From positions 43,401,598 through 43,465,597 of the forward strand of contig OX123182.2 of assembly GCA_944739405.2 (NCBI GenBank): a stretch of DNA of 64,000 nucleotides, written 5' to 3'. The first letter of the stretch is position 1. Every line of letters begins with the position of its first letter. The notes beneath the pieces are model-generated. The model searched no databases and was not told the origin of the DNA. It was given only the letters and a program-made list of their open reading frames with translations. The translations under genes were made by a program, and so were the position numbers. This document shows, one piece after another, positions 45,095 through 55,677 of this stretch. Origin of the DNA: Euclidia mi (taxonomy: Eukaryota; Arthropoda; Insecta; Lepidoptera; Erebidae).

Positions 45095-46497
45095 TTAACG
45101 AAAACATTGTTCTACTCTCGATTGCCTTTGTTTCTGTAGCTCGAAATAATATGGGATTGTACCCCGTTTCAATGTAACACTTTCTTTAATTGCGATTACA
45201 GAGTCATTTATATTTTTGTTACATGCAAGAGTGTTACTATATATTTCAAAATTTAATTTGTAATCTAGTCTTAATAATTCCTTTAAAAGAGTTCTGCAGA
45301 TATTTTGAATGAAGTTAAGTGGCATATAGTGGCTGTAGTCCATATCAATAAATGTTACATATTTATACATCATGCAATTATGTTTAATTAGTTGATTTAG
45401 TTTGAATTCGTTAAGGGTCTTATTATGGGGAATTTCTAGAACAATTATATTTGATTTACAGATGTTATGGAAACAATTACGTAAAGCTACTTCGAAACGA
45501 TAAGGGTTGGTATCATTTGTGCCACCTATAGGAATTTAAACTTTCGTGGTCATTTGTCCATGCGCCATGTTCACGGATGTACATCCGTGAACATGGCGCT
45601 TGCAACGTTGCTTACGTGGTATATATCCCGAAAAACAATTTAAATTAAGTTTGTGCCACCTATTATTATAACTATGTCATTCTCACTTAATGTGGAAATA
45701 CTATTCAAATTGATTATATTATTCAACTTAGCAGCTGGTTTAAAATAACAAAATACCTTATATTTAGGACCTAACAGTTTTTGTAGGTTGCGGCATACAT
45801 TTCGCCCTTGTCCGTCAGCAAATATAACTACGTTCTTCTTAAAGCCGTTTTCGTTATTCACAGATTTTTGTTTCTTAATGTTGGAGTCTCTCTTATGGTT
45901 TACTTCTAGAGTTTTTCTTGATAATGTTCTTTTGCATTTTGATGTACTGATGACTACTGATGTTTTTCTGGTTTATGTGAGCACCAATCTGGACTAACGA
46001 GATCTTTCATTAACGTCTCTACGTACTGTGATATAGGCCCTGTAGGGTCATTACTAGCCTTTTTCTCGTGTCCATCTTCTTCCAATTGGAGTCCTAGCTC
46101 TTTACTACTTGTATTCAGTTTGTGGTCGTAGTATAATCGCTGTAACTTGCTTGATTTCCGAACAGAGTGGGCTAGCAAAGCATTACGAGGTGAACCGGTG
46201 CATATGTCTTTTAATAGAATAATTTGTTTATTCTGTTCAAGAGTCCTCTTTTAATTTTTCGTTTTCCATTACCAGATTTTCAATTTCAGCGTAAGCAATT
46301 TCTAATTCGCTCTTTAATTTTGAAATTTGTTCTTTATACATATCTGCATCCTCATTCAGCAGTTGACCAGTGGATAGGTCTGGCAAACTTTTGCTCAAAT
46401 GGTCAGATGTATTTGACGTACTTGAAATGAACGATAAATTTAGCGAATCATTTGCGATTTTTCTATGTTTTCGTAATGTTATATTTTGAAAATCCAT
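45095..46497 (-). pseudogene. LINE ORF1: coiled coil plus SGNH-hydrolase-like domain
   Basis: Begins MDFQNITLRKHRKIANDSLN. 46,237-46,330 gives a coiled coil (MYKEQISKLKSELEIAYAEI). After a stop and frame change, 45,840-45,640 encodes VVIFADGQGRNVCRNLQKLL and NDIVIIIGGTN; the following Asp lies beyond a 120-bp insertion, giving a GGTND-type block. Esterase (SGNH) domains are known in ORF1 of CR1-type LINEs. The usual GDS nucleophile motif reads ADG here, so the serine is lost. The end, 45,373-45,095, finishes RQSRVEQCFR. Confidence 0.65.
45530..45649. mobile_element. 120-bp insertion with 14-bp target duplication and 38-bp perfect palindrome
   Basis: TTTGTGCCACCTAT at 45,516-45,529 and 45,650-45,663 brackets the insert. 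Inside, 45,562-45,599 is a perfect palindrome with no loop (19-bp arms centred on ATGT|ACAT). A long exact target duplication is typical of retroposon insertion, but the insert has no tail or pol III box that I recognise. It separates the GGTN and D of the ORF1 SGNH block. Confidence 0.75.
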
Positions 46498-46500
46498 CTT

Positions 46501-47758
46501 TCTGTAAATTTACAAATAAAAGTGAACTTAAAAAGAAATAAAAAATACGTTTGAAATTATGATCTCGTTAATTCTTTGTTCCTATGCTTACATCAAATAC
46601 CACAAAAAGTCTCACAAGCTCCACTAGGATTTGATCCTACCTACTGTGCTGCGGCAGCGCTGACAAATAGAGTTCAAATTTGGAGCTGTATGGTATCTAA
46701 GTAGTTTTGGTAGACAAGTAGGTAATTTCTAACGAGTTCTATTTGCCAATGAGGTCAAAGTCCAATCTTTTGTTCGTTGTATTGGTAGAAGTTTTGAATG
46801 AAACGATGTTTATTTAACACTAATTATAGTTTTTAACACTTTCACTGTCCGACCGCCAGACACAATAGAAATTCAATTGTCCTGAGCCACATGTGGTTCA
46901 TGGGACTGGGAATGGGTTAACTAGTTTATAATACACTTTCACAAAAGATATTTACTACAGCGGGTAGAGTGTCAATCACAGAGTGTTTTTATATAAGTTA
47001 CTTGTTAGTTTTTTCACTTTTGTATCACTTTTTGTTTTTTTTCTCGGAACGGTTTTATAACACGTCCAACTTGCACTAGCGAATCTGGACGACCATTCCA
47101 TGCGTCTGAGTCAACAGCGGGTTTGTCTAAAAACACCAGTTATTATGGTTAAAATGACAATTATTGATCCGTGCTCAATGTTTGTTAAAAATTATCATAA
47201 TATTATTTTATATTACTTTGCACTTTACCAAAAAAGGATATATATAATATCTTTATAATAAAAGTAAATCACTTTATCTTATTTTTAAAGCGTTTTATTT
47301 TACTCATGGGAGTCTTTATACTGAAAACTTTATCAAGTTGTTAATAATAATATATATGAATTGTGAACTAAGTTTGGGAATGACAGACATACTCGTATAA
47401 TCCTGCCTGTCAAATTATTGGTTTCTTGACATCAGCAATTTATTTTAGAGATAAAATATTAAAGCTACTTATCTAACTTATAGAGTTGAAGAAATTTTGA
47501 GTAGTTTTCTCTTTGGTTTTCTAAGCAGATTTATTGCAGTGGATAATAGTGATAACATTAAATTTCAATTCACATTAAACCTTAGATAGCAGCAGTATTT
47601 GTGGTGATTTAGACTCAGTAAGTAAGTATATACTATGTTCAATGTGAAATCTATTTTAATACTTATCATCATATTTATTATTATTATTATTTATTGTGCT
47701 TAAAGTCCTTTAACTAGAATAATCCATGTTAGTAAAATATTATCTTATTTCTGTACAA
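46501..47758. other. 1.2 kb without recognisable gene
   Basis: AT-rich. A fragment near 46,620 ('ggatttgatcctacctactg') vaguely resembles a pol III B box region. Nothing else was seen. Confidence 0.4.
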
Positions 47759-48064
47759 TAGGGTAGTTTCCAGGGTCAAAATAATTACATTTTATTTAAT
47801 CCGTATTTTAGATAATAAAAAAATATTGCACACGTATTTTATCTTTTTTCGATTAAATAAAAAATAACAAAGATATAGCCCATTAAAGTTACGTGTGACG
47901 TCACCCCGTGCGAAAAAATGCAGCACGGCGTGACGTTATACGTAACTTTAATGAGCTATATCTTGGTCATATTTGGTTTAATTTACAAATAAAAAAATAC
48001 GTGTCGCTTATTTTTGAATAATCTAAAGGACGGACTTATAAAATTTTTTTCATCAACTAGCCTA
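47759..48064. mobile_element. 306-bp MITE with long inverted repeats
   Basis: The ends TAGGGTAGTTTCCAGGG and, inward from the right, TAGGCTAGTTGATGAAA are degenerate. Further in, 'ttagataataaaaaaatatt' and 'cacacgtattttatc' face 'ttagattattcaaaaataag' and 'gacacgtattttttt'. The centre is a large stem: 'cattaaagttacgtgtgacg' against 'cgtaactttaatgagctata' around a GTGACGTCACCCCGTGC core. It is related in outline to the TTAA-flanked element at 57,113. Confidence 0.65.
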
Positions 48065-48470
48065 TTACTGTTATCTTGATATCAAATAAAAAGGGTGAAA
48101 TACGTGTTGTGTATACAGGCCACAGCATGGCACGTGCCAACACATCAACACTTCATTCACATAAACATGTATGTAAAAGTGTATTTATTTTTATTACCTT
48201 ACTTTATTCGATCTAGGAGCGCGTGTACTGACGTCAGATTTTTCTTTTACAGCATCACTCGTAATATAAGGCGTGCTTTATCGCCTTTTTCTTTACCTGA
48301 GACTACCACTTAAATAGATAATAATATATCATATTCTAGGATGTGTTCTAGCATATTTTTATTGGCATATATATATATTATTTATCACACCTGGAATGGG
48401 ATCTCATGTCAGTGTGGGAGTTGTCATACAGTATTCTGTTTGCAAACGACTAATAAATAGCCTATGATAT
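48065..48470. other. no gene recognised
   Basis: Spacer before the gypsy element, with a short (TA)n run near 48,370. Confidence 0.45.
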
Positions 48471-49174
48471 TGTAACGTAATACTACACGTATTGCGTTAT
48501 AATATCTCGCAGGCGCTTAACGCCAGCTTAGCCAGACATCGTTCGCAATATTACCAAATATGGTCATATTCACTAGCCAAAGGCAGTTGTGAGTCATAGG
48601 TTTATGCCTATATAAGATGGGTGCGCGTTGTAGAATGGTCACTTTCCCTAGACATCGGAACGCTGCCGCTACACCTCGCGATTATTCTACATTCTACTTC
48701 CTATCTACTGTCCCGCTGGGGTTCACCCTAAAAGCTCACGGCACCTGACGTTCTTCCTACGGGCTACGTTCTTCCTACGGGCTACAAGCCACGAGCTGCT
48801 GGCGCCGTGCCGCTACTAGCCAGCTGCCACCCAAGCCTCCGTTCCTGCCTACGAGCTCCTACAGCCAGGCCACGGACGCGTGAGCCTGACCGCTCGACCC
48901 ACATCGGCTGCACCGCCTGAGACCCGCTCAGCCTGAACATCGACCACAGAGCTGCCTGCGCAGCGCACCTTGGCCAGCTCATCGGCGACCCTTCGAGCAG
49001 CTACCCTGCGAGCGTCGGAGAGCAGCAGGAGTCTACACTCCAGCCAGCTCAGGCCAGTGCTTACCTAGTTCGGTCATACTGTATGTAAGCGGTAGTGAGA
49101 CATAATAAAGAACCTGTTCAGCCTAGCAGTGTTTCTCTTGGACCCCGACATCTTACCTGAGATCCTCCGTCTCA
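48471..49174 (+). repeat. gypsy 5' LTR with promoter and poly(A) signals
   Basis: TATATAAG at 48,609-48,616 is a plausible TATA box and AATAAA at 49,104-49,109 a poly(A) signal. 48,749-48,784 holds two tandem 18-bp units CGTTCTTCCTACGGGCTA. The 3' part is GC-richer than the surrounding genome. Confidence 0.93.
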
Positions 49175-49175
49175 A

Positions 49176-49186
49176 TGGCGCCCAAC
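49176..49186 (+). promoter_or_regulatory. primer binding site
   Basis: TGGCGCCCAAC begins one base after the LTR. TGGCGCC is complementary to the 3' end of several tRNAs; which one primes here is not determined. Confidence 0.7.
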
Positions 49187-49564
49187 TCTAATTGTCTCAC
49201 TTCCAATTACTGCAGTTGTTCTTGTTTAGGAGGTCAGTCTTTGTAAACGAGGAGGTGCAGACATCAGCTAACGGGTACGTACTATTAAACTTGTGTATAT
49301 CTGTGTTTTGCTGTCTATCTTTAATTTCTATTCTTGTATAACTATTATGTGTTATCTTACTATTGTCTAATTCAAATTTCAACTACCGATTCCCTACGTA
49401 ACTGTTCGCAATTTGAAATAACCGTTTTTTATTTTTGCAAATCACTATCTATTGTCTATATTTTTACACCGAATCGTCGTAGTTTCTTTGTAAAGCAGAA
49501 CTATTGCACACGGAGGGCTGTAATATACTTATGTTCTTTTCTATCATACTTATTTTATATCATC

Positions 49565-51055
49565 ATGAGCACTAACCCTATCAAGTACTTCCTACTTAAT
49601 AAAAATGAATTGGCCTACGAGGTCGCTATTCGCGGAGAGGAGCCGGCTACCTCTGTTTTAGGTTTACGGAAGCAGCTACCTAAACTACTCAAGCTGATTC
49701 CGAATGACGAAATCCTAGAGTCAGGCCTAGACATAGCAGACGACTTCAAGGGAGCTAGCCTGTCAGTTACCGATTTAGATTCGCGAATCTCTTCCCTTAA
49801 GGAATTATACGACCACAACTTGGCGAAGCAAACTACGGCTTTGCACAACCAGGTCTACCACAGATTGGGCAGATTAGACAAATCCGAACCTAAATACGGC
49901 AAGAAAATATCCGACCTGACTGAACGCTTTCGGATGCTGTCGGCAGAGCTATCTAAGATAGAACACTCGAATGTTCCGTCGGCGGAAGTCGGAGTCACGA
50001 TGACTTGCATGGATTCAACCCCTGCACAGGCAGCGTCGACTCCGGTAATTGTCCACTGTGAGCATTTGAGGGTTAGCGAACTATCGAAACTCAAATTCGA
50101 CGGAACAGGCTGCGTTCGCGAATTTCTACAACGCGTGACGGAATTTAGGACGGTTAGAAATCTACCTGCCAATAGATTATTCGATTACGCGTCCGAAATT
50201 TTTACGGGTAATGCGTTACACTGGTTTCGCGGTGTTAAAGATTCCATTTCTACATGGGACGAACTAGCTAGTAAACTCACAGCTGATTTTACACCGTACG
50301 ACTATCATTATAAACTTTTAGCCGAGATTCGTAATCGTACTCAAGGGCAAACTGAAGGTATAATCATCTATTTATCAATTATGTTCCAACTTTTTGCGCG
50401 ATTGTCACCGAACACGGTACTAACCGAACATGAAAAACTAAATATATTGCTTCACAATATTAGACCGTGTTATTCTACAGTACTAGCTTCATGTACTACG
50501 GCTATAGACACTATAGACACTCTAAAAACACTATGTCTAAACTATGAGAGGTTCCAGTGTTTAAGTGCACAATTTCACGAACCTAGTTACCCTACGTCTA
50601 ACACAGTAGCACCTGATTTAGCTTACATAAATAAAAAGGACACGCACGGTCACTATAATAATTTACAGTACTATAAACCGTCTAAACTAAAAAACTACGC
50701 TTCTGTCGCATCTATAAATGTCGAACCGAACGATACACCTGTGCCTAACCTACAACACTATAATGTCAACATGATATCTAAATCAGCTGTTCCTACACAA
50801 ATAACTAATAAGAGGTGTGTATTTTGCCCGCGCTGCCGTTCAACTGATCACTCACTAGGGACGTGCAAGCGAGAACGTTATCCGATATGTTTTAAGTGTG
50901 GCCTTAGGGATGTCACATTCGTAAATTGTCCTACCTGTAAAAATAAATCATTTTCAAAAAAACTAATTTATTCGGATCGTCGTTCGTCAAATAAGATGAC
51001 TAACCCTACCGTTTGTACATCTTCTAAACCTAAATATTTTGACAAGGAAGACTGA
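49565..51055 (+). CDS. gypsy-type gag polyprotein
   Basis: From ATG 49,565 (MSTNPIKYFLLNKNELAYEV) about 496 codons are open; the frame is open upstream to 49,334 but this ATG opens a typical gag N-terminus. A helical N-terminal half leads to the capsid region LSKLKFDGTGCVREFL, GNALHWFRGVKDSISTWDEL and LLAEIRNRTQGQTEGIIIYL, the retrotransposon-gag pattern. C-terminal Cys motifs are CPRCRSTDHSLGTC and CFKCGLRDVTFVNCPTC. The reading frame is intact, unlike every other protein in this element. It ends in TGA at 51,053-51,055, after which the same frame stays open into the protease. Confidence 0.88.
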   Translation: MSTNPIKYFLLNKNELAYEVAIRGEEPATSVLGLRKQLPKLLKLIPNDEILESGLDIADDFKGASLSVTDLDSRISSLKELYDHNLAKQTTALHNQVYHRLGRLDKSEPKYGKKISDLTERFRMLSAELSKIEHSNVPSAEVGVTMTCMDSTPAQAASTPVIVHCEHLRVSELSKLKFDGTGCVREFLQRVTEFRTVRNLPANRLFDYASEIFTGNALHWFRGVKDSISTWDELASKLTADFTPYDYHYKLLAEIRNRTQGQTEGIIIYLSIMFQLFARLSPNTVLTEHEKLNILLHNIRPCYSTVLASCTTAIDTIDTLKTLCLNYERFQCLSAQFHEPSYPTSNTVAPDLAYINKKDTHGHYNNLQYYKPSKLKNYASVASINVEPNDTPVPNLQHYNVNMISKSAVPTQITNKRCVFCPRCRSTDHSLGTCKRERYPICFKCGLRDVTFVNCPTCKNKSFSKKLIYSDRRSSNKMTNPTVCTSSKPKYFDKED

Positions 51056-52012
51056 AAAAATTGGCTGAACACTCTAAAAGTGTATTTTTCTAGTCATTCT
51101 GTGGCTGCGACCCGAGATCAAAAACCTAATACTGATTTTCGACCCTATGTTAATGTAACCATTAAGAATCTACCCCTTACTGGTTTACTTGACTCAGGTT
51201 CTGCCGTGACTATATTGGGCAATAATTCTCATATAAAACTTATTTCTAAAACTAATCTCCCTTTGAATAAGTGTGACAACCCTACTATATTTTTTCGATC
51301 GGCGGGTGGTCATCGTCTGACACCGATCTGCTATATCAACCTACCCACCACTTTTAAAAATAAAACTTGTTATTTAAAAGCGTACGTAATTCCAGAAGTT
51401 ACTAGTTCGTTAATTTTAGGTATTGACTTCTGGAAAAGATTTAAATTGTTACCAAACTATATTAACTCTGTTTCTTTATCTAATAATTACTCTCGTAGTA
51501 ATTCCTTGCCTAATAAAGTTAATGCTACCGTGTCAGCTATTGATACTAACACTGATAACGAGACTACTATAACCTCGGATCAGTGGTATACTACAATCTA
51601 CAATGGCTGTAAAAACTCACCTACATCTTTCCCTAATTATTCTATGAGGAATGATAAATTTTACATATATATGGTATCTAAATGTACATTGCGTAAAGTA
51701 TTCGATTGGAGAGAGGTCCTACATACCTCGGATAGAACTACCGCCATTAAAGAATACCATTCGGAACTCGCTGTGGGTCATTTAGGTATTTTTAAAACGT
51801 ATAAACGTTTAGCGCAGCGTTATTATTGGCCTGGTATGCACGCTGACATTATTAAGTTTATATCTTCATGTGATACTTGTGTCGCACGTAAACACAAAAC
51901 AATGGTACTTTATATACACACACATACAACTTACGTCGTAAACCGGCTGGGTTTAACGTGGGTGATACTGTGTGAAAAAGAACCTACGACAAATCATTTG
52001 GCAAAAAACTAG
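51056..52012 (+). pseudogene. gypsy protease joined to integrase zinc-binding region
   Basis: In frame with gag after a single TGA. The protease has GLLDSGSAVTILG (about 51,186-51,224) and SSLILGIDFWKRF. Shortly after, the frame reaches EYHSELAVGHLGIFKTYKRL, YYWPGMHADI and SCDTCVARKHK, the HHCC zinc-binding part of integrase. Between them a normal element would hold about 700 residues of RT and RNase H, which are deleted. The integrase core is also gone. Confidence 0.88.
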
Positions 52013-52146
52013 CTCCTAAGTTTGCCAAGTGTACTATTATTGCTAAAAAGTCACCACTAGTATACGAATTAGCGGATTCGTCGGGTAAATCTATTGGCAT
52101 ATGGCACATTAAAGATTTAAAACGAATTAACTTCACTGATTCCTAA
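51937..52146 (+). pseudogene. gypsy integrase C-terminal remnant
   Basis: A different frame encodes RKPAGFNVGDTV, a TGA, then KKLAPKFAKCTIIAKKSP and WHIKDLKRINF, resembling the chromodomain-less C-terminal tail of gypsy integrases. It stops at 52,144-52,146. Confidence 0.7.
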
Positions 52147-52240
52147 CCTAACTAGATTCTTTCATTGTACCTACCTGCAGTTTGAGTTTCATAATCACTA
52201 TCTACTTAGCACTGTCTACAGAAGTTCGGAGGACTTAGAC

Positions 52241-52290
52241 GGATTTTTCTTGTCTAGACACGAAAAATCCTGCTGTACAGAGTGGGGTAT
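52241..52290 (+). promoter_or_regulatory. palindrome and polypurine tract before 3' LTR
   Basis: 52,241-52,270 is a palindrome with one mismatched pair centred on GTCTAGAC. AGAGTGGGG just before the LTR is the likely polypurine tract. Confidence 0.6.
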
Positions 52291-53030
52291 TGTAACGTAA
52301 TACTACACGTATTGCGTTATAATATCTCGCAGGCGCTTAACGCCAGCTTAGCCAGACATCGTTCGCAATATTACCAAATATGGTCATATTCACTAGCCAA
52401 AGGCAGTTGTGAGTCATAGGTTTATGCCTATATAAGATGGGTGCGCGTTGTAGAATGGTCACTTTCCCTAGACATCGGAACGCTGCCGCTACACCTCGCG
52501 ATTATTCTACATTCTACTTCCTATCTACTGTCCCGCTGGGGTTCAACCTAAAAGCTCACTGCACCTGACGTTCTTCCTACGGGCTACGTTCTTCCTACGG
52601 GCTACGTTCTTCCTACGGGCTACGTTCTTCCTACGGGCTACAAGCCACAAGCTGCTGGCGCCGTGCCGCTACTAGCCAGCTGCCACCCAAGCCTCCGTTC
52701 CTGCCTACGAGCTCCTACAGCCAGGCCACGGACGCCTGAGCCTGACCGCTCGACCCACATCGGCTGCACCGCCTGAGACCCGCTCAGCCTGAACATCGAC
52801 CACAGACCTGCCTGCGCAGCGCACCTTGGCCAGCTCATTGGCGACCCTTCGAGCAGCTACCCTGCGAGCGTCGGAGAGCAGCAGGAGTCTACACTCCAGC
52901 CAGCTCAGGCCAGTGCTTACCTAGTTCGGTCATACTGTATGTAAGCGGTAGTGAGACATAATAAAGAACCTGTTCAGCCTAGCAGTGTTTTTCTTGAACC
53001 CCGACATCCTACCTGAGATCCTCCGTCTCA
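52291..53030 (+). repeat. gypsy 3' LTR
   Basis: Matches the 5' LTR except for about nine substitutions and two extra copies (four in total) of the 18-bp unit at 52,569-52,640. TATATAAG is at 52,429-52,436 and AATAAA at 52,960-52,965. Confidence 0.93.
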
Positions 53031-53499
53031 ATATGGCAACCAGATATAACATGCTTATATATCTTTAATACGTATGTATTATTCGCAAAGTGGCTGGTAG
53101 CGGCTAGGCACAAAGAGTCAAAAATTGGACTCAGTAGCGTGCCATTGGAGTGGTCTCTAACTAGCGGTGGAATATGGCAATCTGATAATGATGATCATGA
53201 TGATATCACCTAAATATTTAATTAGTTTAACAAGAAGTACAAAGTTTCAGATCTGACTCACTACTTCCAACATGAGCAAATGAGCTGGTCATCAAGAAAC
53301 CTTTATGCACCGCTTTTTCTCAAAATCAAATTAAGGCCTCATTCGCAGAAGCGTTCAACTCTGGCTTGGCGATTTCAATGAGCTTCGTGTGAAAGTATAT
53401 TTGGGAATGCATTTGTTCTATTTGAACCCTTTTGTAACGCGCGTTAAATAAGCTCTCATGCGAAAGTGGCCTTACAACTTTGGATCTTATATGAATTGA
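53031..53499. other. no gene recognised
   Basis: Sequence between the gypsy element and the start of copy B. An 85-codon minus frame at 53,326-53,583 has no recognisable domain and crosses the duplication boundary. Confidence 0.4.
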
Positions 53500-53640
53500 C
53501 ATATTATTTAACAAAATAACTATATCTGTATATGGCTTGTGTGGCATAGTGATGTTACTAAAGACGGATTTGTTGTCGTCCATGTCGTGACGTCAGACAT
53601 GTATCGGTTTCATGCATGTACTAAAGAACACATTGCCGTG

Positions 53641-54036
53641 ATGCTACACAATGGCTCGATATTTAGTACGTAGCAGTCGTTTGCAGCATGCTAGAGTATA
53701 TTTTTTTCAGCATATCGCTATTTTTTTTTTACTATTAATTTTTCCATGATAAAGGCTAGGTTTAAGCGTCCTATATTATGTTCCACTCCTACATATAGAA
53801 TCTGCGTGTATGTGGCTTCTGTCTACTTTTTTGTAATAATAAACAGCAGTTCAAGAAAACACCGCAGGCTATAAGGCAAAATCCAGAAACTAATTTACTT
53901 ATACCTAACAAGACTTTTCATAAAAGGAAAAAGTTTTGTTGATGCTTTGTTTTGAAGAGAGCTCAAACATGATGACTGATGCAACAGTTGGATTAAACAA
54001 ATTGATAGCGAATTTTCAAATTAGATCTGAAGTGAA
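53641..54036. other. copy B sequence without gene
   Basis: No open frame of note and no visible alignment with copy A in this stretch. Confidence 0.4.
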
Positions 54037-54171
54037 ATTTCGGACAGAATTTCATTATCTATCTTTCGGATGCAGGTGCTCGTAGCAACCGAGAAAAGTG
54101 ATCAACGCACACTAACAACAACCTTGTTTGCGAATGCTCGTGTAATTAATAGGAGTGTTTACGTCTGCTCG

Positions 54172-54492
54172 TACTGCGATAGCCTAGTGGAGATACCAAC
54201 GGACTGCCATGCAGAGGGTATCGGGTTCGAATCCACGGAGTGCACCAATGACTTTTCGTAGTTAAGTGCGAACTAAATTGTGAATTATCGCTTGTCCCGT
54301 GCCTCGGAAAGCACGTTAAACCGTCGGTCCCGACTGTCATGAAGATCTTTGACAGTCGACATAGGGAGTAAAACTTTGCATATCGGATTTCTTTGTGTTG
54401 CGGAGCTCAGTCAGCAGTTGCTTCGTGGAAAAGATAATATGCAGTCAATCTGAGCTGCAACCGGGATAACGCGAAGAGGATGATGATGATGT
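54172..54492 (+). mobile_element. SINE-1, best-preserved head
   Basis: A box TAGCCTAGTGG at 54,180-54,190 and B box GGTTCGAATCC at 54,223-54,233 are at tRNA spacing. Then come 'gtgcaccaatgacttttcgt', 'catgaagatctttgacagtc', and a GATGATGATGATG tail at 54,480-54,491. Copy A lacks it (about 11,775). Confidence 0.85.
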
Positions 54493-55139
54493 ATACAAAT
54501 CGCGAAAGGTAAAATCCATTTGTTGTATTAATCATCGATTAATGCTACGGCTTGTCTGATTTCTAATGTAATCATAAGCAGTGACGCATACCAGGCATCA
54601 ATCATTGTTACACAGTCTCTTTTTATTTATTGGGAAGGTGGATAGTTGGGAACCAGGCTTGCAATCCTACCATTAAATTCATGATATCAAAAGCAATAAT
54701 TACAAAAAATATTGCTACTTTAATCTCGCGTTATTCCTGCAGTAACCGGCGTAAATGTACCAAAAAGAAAGATATAATTGTTCATCACAAATAATCCTTT
54801 CCCGCATTATGTCTTTAGTGGGGGCATACTTCAATCCATTACCAACCAGGGCGTTTACTTGTTTGCCACATAAATGGACTAAAAAAGAAACAAGATCTTC
54901 TCATTTTTACGGACTCCTGGTTCTAAAACGGTTCCATCTTTGATCTGCGAATTTTATGAGAGAGTGGAGGATTTTATTATGTTTACGTTCGTATTAGATT
55001 TTAATTTGATAGGGGATCAGCCTATTGTTATTTTTGGTTAAACTTTGTTTGCATAAAAGGAAATGTGTATTAAGTTTCCAGCCGATATGTTGGACATGCT
55101 TTTATGATATTGTGTATAATAATTTATTTTATTTTTATT
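54493..55139. other. copy B sequence without gene
   Basis: 54,738-55,118 aligns with 13,600-13,985. No coding signal. Confidence 0.5.
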
Positions 55140-55398
55140 TTATTTATAGACTCACGCCTGTATCCTCGAAGGGGTAGGCAGAGGTGTATTATTACACCCA
55201 CATTTCGCCAAGAATTTTTTTAAGTCCCACGTAATAGGGGGCGAGCCTATTGCCGTACCGGGCACATTACCAGACTCCGAGCTGCTACTGAGAATTTCCT
55301 AACGGAAAAACCCAATAGCACTTTGCCCGACCCGGGAATCGAACCCGAGACCTCCCAATCCCACGTGCACATTTATGCCACGAGACCAACGAGGTAGT
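55140..55398 (-). mobile_element. SINE-2, tRNA-derived
   Basis: On the minus strand, head 'cctcgttggtctcgtggcat', B box GGTTCGATTCC, 'gtagcagctcggagtctggt', 'tctgccta' and 'ccccttcg' blocks, then 'ggcgtgagtctataaataaa'. It sits in copy B at a place where copy A does not align. Confidence 0.82.
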
Positions 55399-55437
55399 TA
55401 CGTTAAATATTAATTATTTTGACGTTTAATAATGGTC

Positions 55438-55677
55438 CCACCAAGGGGTGCATAGGGTTCCCACCAAGAACTTAGGGTCCCAAGCCAACCTCACCTGCAA
55501 GTGGTGCACCTGCCGATCAACGGACGAGGCTCTGGCAAACAAAATGTCCCAATAAGCGGCAATAGGCTCGCCACCTATTACGTGGGATCAAAACACTGGC
55601 GAAAAGTGGGCGTTTAATATGCCTCTGCCTACCCCTTCGGGGAAACAGGCGTGAGTCTATGTATGTATGTATGTATG
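55438..55677 (+). mobile_element. chimeric SINE with SINE-2 3' half, 11-bp target duplication
   Basis: TAATAATGGTC flanks it (55,427-55,437 and about 55,678-55,688). The first half ('ggtgcatagggttcccacca', 'cacctgcaagtggtgcacct') is unrelated to SINE-2. The second half has 'gcaataggctcgccacctat', 'cctctgcctaccccttcggg' and 'caggcgtgagtc', then (TATG)n. It is a retroposed unit with a new 5' part and the shared 3' end. Confidence 0.7.

Larger units (their letters stand above)
42213..46500 (-). mobile_element. decayed CR1-like LINE (ORF1 and ORF2 remnants)
   Basis: The minus strand carries ORF1 (46,497 to about 45,095), ORF2 endonuclease (45,024 to about 44,287), a linker, a partial reverse transcriptase (43,590-42,427) and a 3' UTR to about 42,213. 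Stops, frameshifts, a loss of most of the RT palm, a 98-bp tandem duplication and a 120-bp insertion disable it. It is close to full length, which is unusual for LINEs here. Ends and target duplication were not determined. Confidence 0.75.
48471..53030 (+). mobile_element. Ty3/gypsy-like LTR retrotransposon with gag but no reverse transcriptase
   Basis: LTRs of 704 and 740 bp (TGTAAC...GTCTCA) flank gag, a protease and fragments of integrase. ATAT lies on both outer sides, a 4-bp target duplication. A primer site (TGGCGCCCAAC) follows the 5' LTR. The RT, RNase H and integrase core are missing entirely, so it is non-autonomous: it could supply gag and depend on a relative for replication. The LTRs differ by about nine substitutions plus repeat number, indicating a fairly young insertion. 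It ends about 470 bp before copy B of the duplication. Confidence 0.92.

Noticed and set aside
6651..55398. tRNA genes at the several A-box/B-box pairs (for example 22,728-22,800, 54,180-54,233)
   Set aside because: Each is followed by a repeated body and tail and lacks a proper tRNA 3' half with acceptor stem, so they are SINE heads.
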